Below, one piece after another: positions 32,280-33,559 of a DNA stretch of 33,559 nt (position 1 is its first letter; each line of letters begins with the position of its first letter). The stretch is from Sulfurimonas sp. (lineage in GTDB: Bacteria; Campylobacterota; Campylobacteria; Campylobacterales; Sulfurimonadaceae). Location: contig JAERRX010000084.1 of assembly GCA_016735225.1 (NCBI GenBank), positions 1-33,559 on the forward strand. The letters run 5' to 3'. A model generated the notes under the pieces. It was given only the letters and a program-made list of their open reading frames with translations. It had not been told where the DNA came from and did no database searches. The position numbers were made by a program, and so were the translations under genes.

Positions 32280-33392
32280 CTATACGCTACAAGCACTAAC
32301 ACCAGGAGGTGTTGTTGGTTGAACACTTTCATTTGTAGCACCACCAGATGCATTTACTGCTTCGATAGTTGCCCAAATAGACTCTGCTGCTTTAGCATAT
32401 CTTTTTGAACTTTCACTTGAAGGTGCAACAAAAGTTATGGGTTGCCCTGTATCTCCACCCTCACGAATAGAAGGCTCAATAGGAATCTCAGCAATAATAT
32501 TTGTATCAAACTCTTTAGCCATAGGACCAGAAGTTCCTTTACCAAAAATATCATACTCTACACCAGTATCTGGAGCGATAAACCCACTCATATTTTCAAC
32601 TATTCCAGCCAATGGGATGTTTAGCTTTTTAAACATATCTAGTGAGCGACGAGAGTCATCAATAGAAACAGCTTGAGGAGTTGTTACTGTGAGACCAGCA
32701 GTAACAGGAACACTTTGAGCCAATGTAAGTTGTGCATCACCAGTTCCAGGAGGCATATCTATGACTAAAACATCTAGCTCACTCCATAATATATCTCTTA
32801 AAAACTGCTCAATCGCCTTCATAATCATAGCACCACGCCACATCAAAGACTGACCCTCTTCCATCAGTGAACCCATAGACATAACTTCTATGCCATAAGC
32901 TTTTAAGGGAAGAACTTTATTGCCGTTTACTTCAGGGCGAATACCCTCTAAGCCCATCATACGAGGGATATTTGGACCATAAATATCAGCATCTAAAAGA
33001 CCTACTTTTTTACCTTGTGCAGCAAGAGAGATCGCTACATTAACAGAGGTTGTTGATTTGCCTACTCCACCTTTTCCAGAACTTACCATCAAAAAGTTTT
33101 TAACTTGTGGGGCTATGTTTTTGCTTTTTGGCGTGGGTGGTGTTGCATCTGGGATCTTTGGAGCTTTTATATTACAGCTTATGCTTGAAGCACCAACTGC
33201 TTTAAGCTCCTTTGTTGATTCATCAACAATTTGCTTTGCAACCTCTGGAGAGCTTGATGTGATCGCTACATTAAAACTTACATTATTTCCATCTATTTCT
33301 ATACTATTTACAAAACCAAAAGTCACTATATCCTTAGTAAAACCAGGATACAAAACTTTTGATAAAGCTGAATTTACTATCTCATTAGTCAT
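32280..33392 (-). CDS. mrp: Mrp/ApbC-type P-loop ATPase (iron-sulfur cluster carrier family)
   Basis: A 370-aa protein with an N-terminal MIP18 (DUF59) domain (about 1-75), a linker and an ATPase domain with the deviant Walker A GKGGVGKS (106-113), LLDADIYGPNIPRMMG and VIDMPPGTGDAQLT. Mrp/ApbC proteins carry 4Fe-4S clusters on a C-terminal CXXC shared by the two subunits. Here the ENMSGFIAPDTG stretch (266-277) has Ala273 and Thr276 where the two Cys should be; the only Cys in the protein are at 73 and 368. So it may not carry a cluster in the usual way. AAGGAAG precedes the start, in the inverted repeat described below. Confidence 0.9.
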   Translation of the reverse strand: MTNEIVNSALSKVLYPGFTKDIVTFGFVNSIEIDGNNVSFNVAITSSSPEVAKQIVDESTKELKAVGASSISCNIKAPKIPDATPPTPKSKNIAPQVKNFLMVSSGKGGVGKSTTSVNVAISLAAQGKKVGLLDADIYGPNIPRMMGLEGIRPEVNGNKVLPLKAYGIEVMSMGSLMEEGQSLMWRGAMIMKAIEQFLRDILWSELDVLVIDMPPGTGDAQLTLAQSVPVTAGLTVTTPQAVSIDDSRRSLDMFKKLNIPLAGIVENMSGFIAPDTGVEYDIFGKGTSGPMAKEFDTNIIAEIPIEPSIREGGDTGQPITFVAPSSESSKRYAKAAESIWATIEAVNASGGATNESVQPTTPPGVSACSV

Positions 33393-33559
33393 TCGTATCT
33401 TCCTTATTATTATTTATTTTTGAATCCTAACATAAATAAGAGAATATTTGTCTTATTTAGTAAACTATATTTTAAAGATAAACTATTGTTAATAAACAAT
33501 AAATATCAATTTAGATAAAATATCAATAATTTATAATAATAAGGAAGATACGAATGACT
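33387..33559. repeat. 27-bp perfect inverted repeat around the mrp divergent promoter
   Basis: 33387-33413 and 33533-33559 are exact reverse complements over 27 bases and may go on beyond the window. Each arm carries the same AAGGAAG ribosome binding site, spacing and ATGACT start, so the divergent gene that begins at 33554 (ATG ACT, only two codons visible) copies the leader of mrp. The 119 bases between are AT-rich and contain a palindrome TATTGTT-AATA-AACAATA (33484-33501) and two ATATCAAT copies (33503-33510, 33520-33527), possible operator sites. Confidence 0.85.

Overview
The window is an AT-rich, gene-dense piece of chromosome from a Campylobacterota (Epsilonproteobacteria) bacterium, most like Sulfurimonas or a close relative. 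This rests on an epsilon-type CheZ next to a U32 peptidase gene (a pairing I recall from Helicobacter), a DUF3972-like protein beside glyQ, NhaA, a separate Mrp, c-type heme proteins everywhere, a nirS-type gene and diguanylate cyclases. No species can be named from the sequence alone. I see no rRNA, tRNA, CRISPR array or intact transposase.

Region 1 (1-3120) is accessory DNA. It holds the start of an unknown gene leaving on the minus strand, a VapD-like gene whose natural start codon reads ATC, a MazF-type toxin with its antitoxin, a frameshifted Rpn/PD-(D/E)XK remnant, an intact 370-aa protein with a HEPN-like RNESVH motif, and a second frameshifted PD-(D/E)XK gene. Small palindromes of the GGGTCAGACCC type, like REP/RAYT elements, mark gene borders here and at 16.67 and 25.94 kb.

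Region 2 (3177-10648, all minus) is housekeeping and signalling: cheZ, a U32/TrhP-type protein, a PAS-PAS-GGDEF-EAL protein, purE, a DUF3972-like coiled-coil protein, glyQ and nhaA. Several genes overlap.

Region 3 (10716-18097, plus) runs from a PHP histidinol phosphatase through trxA, a membrane-anchored thioredoxin-like protein without CXXC, trxB, dapB, purF and a TIGR01212-type radical SAM gene. After a decayed diguanylate cyclase come a siroheme-synthase-like gene and a membrane protein. A 37-bp direct repeat separates the thioredoxin-like gene from trxB. A TrpD2-like gene lies on the minus strand at 18113-19006.

Region 4 (19020-25790) is respiratory. A triheme MauG/CCP-type peroxidase overlaps a gene that fuses a four-helix membrane part carrying four His with a pentaheme c domain. 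Next come a lipoprotein (minus), two small membrane proteins, a norB piece keeping only the last four helices, a 50-aa membrane protein, and a nirS-type cytochrome cd1 gene. Three FNR/CRP-like palindromes (TTGAT-N4-ATCAA or one mismatch) precede these units, two of them with a -10 box at class II spacing, so the region looks like an oxygen- or NO-controlled electron transfer regulon in which NO reductase has been lost or broken.

Region 5 (25966-33559) has glnD and glmS (1-nt overlap), a diguanylate cyclase with a periplasmic heme c motif and a cysteine-rich cytoplasmic domain, and convergent mrp, whose family CXXC is missing. The window ends in a 27-bp perfect inverted copy of the mrp start region, which places the same leader and start codon before the next, divergent gene.
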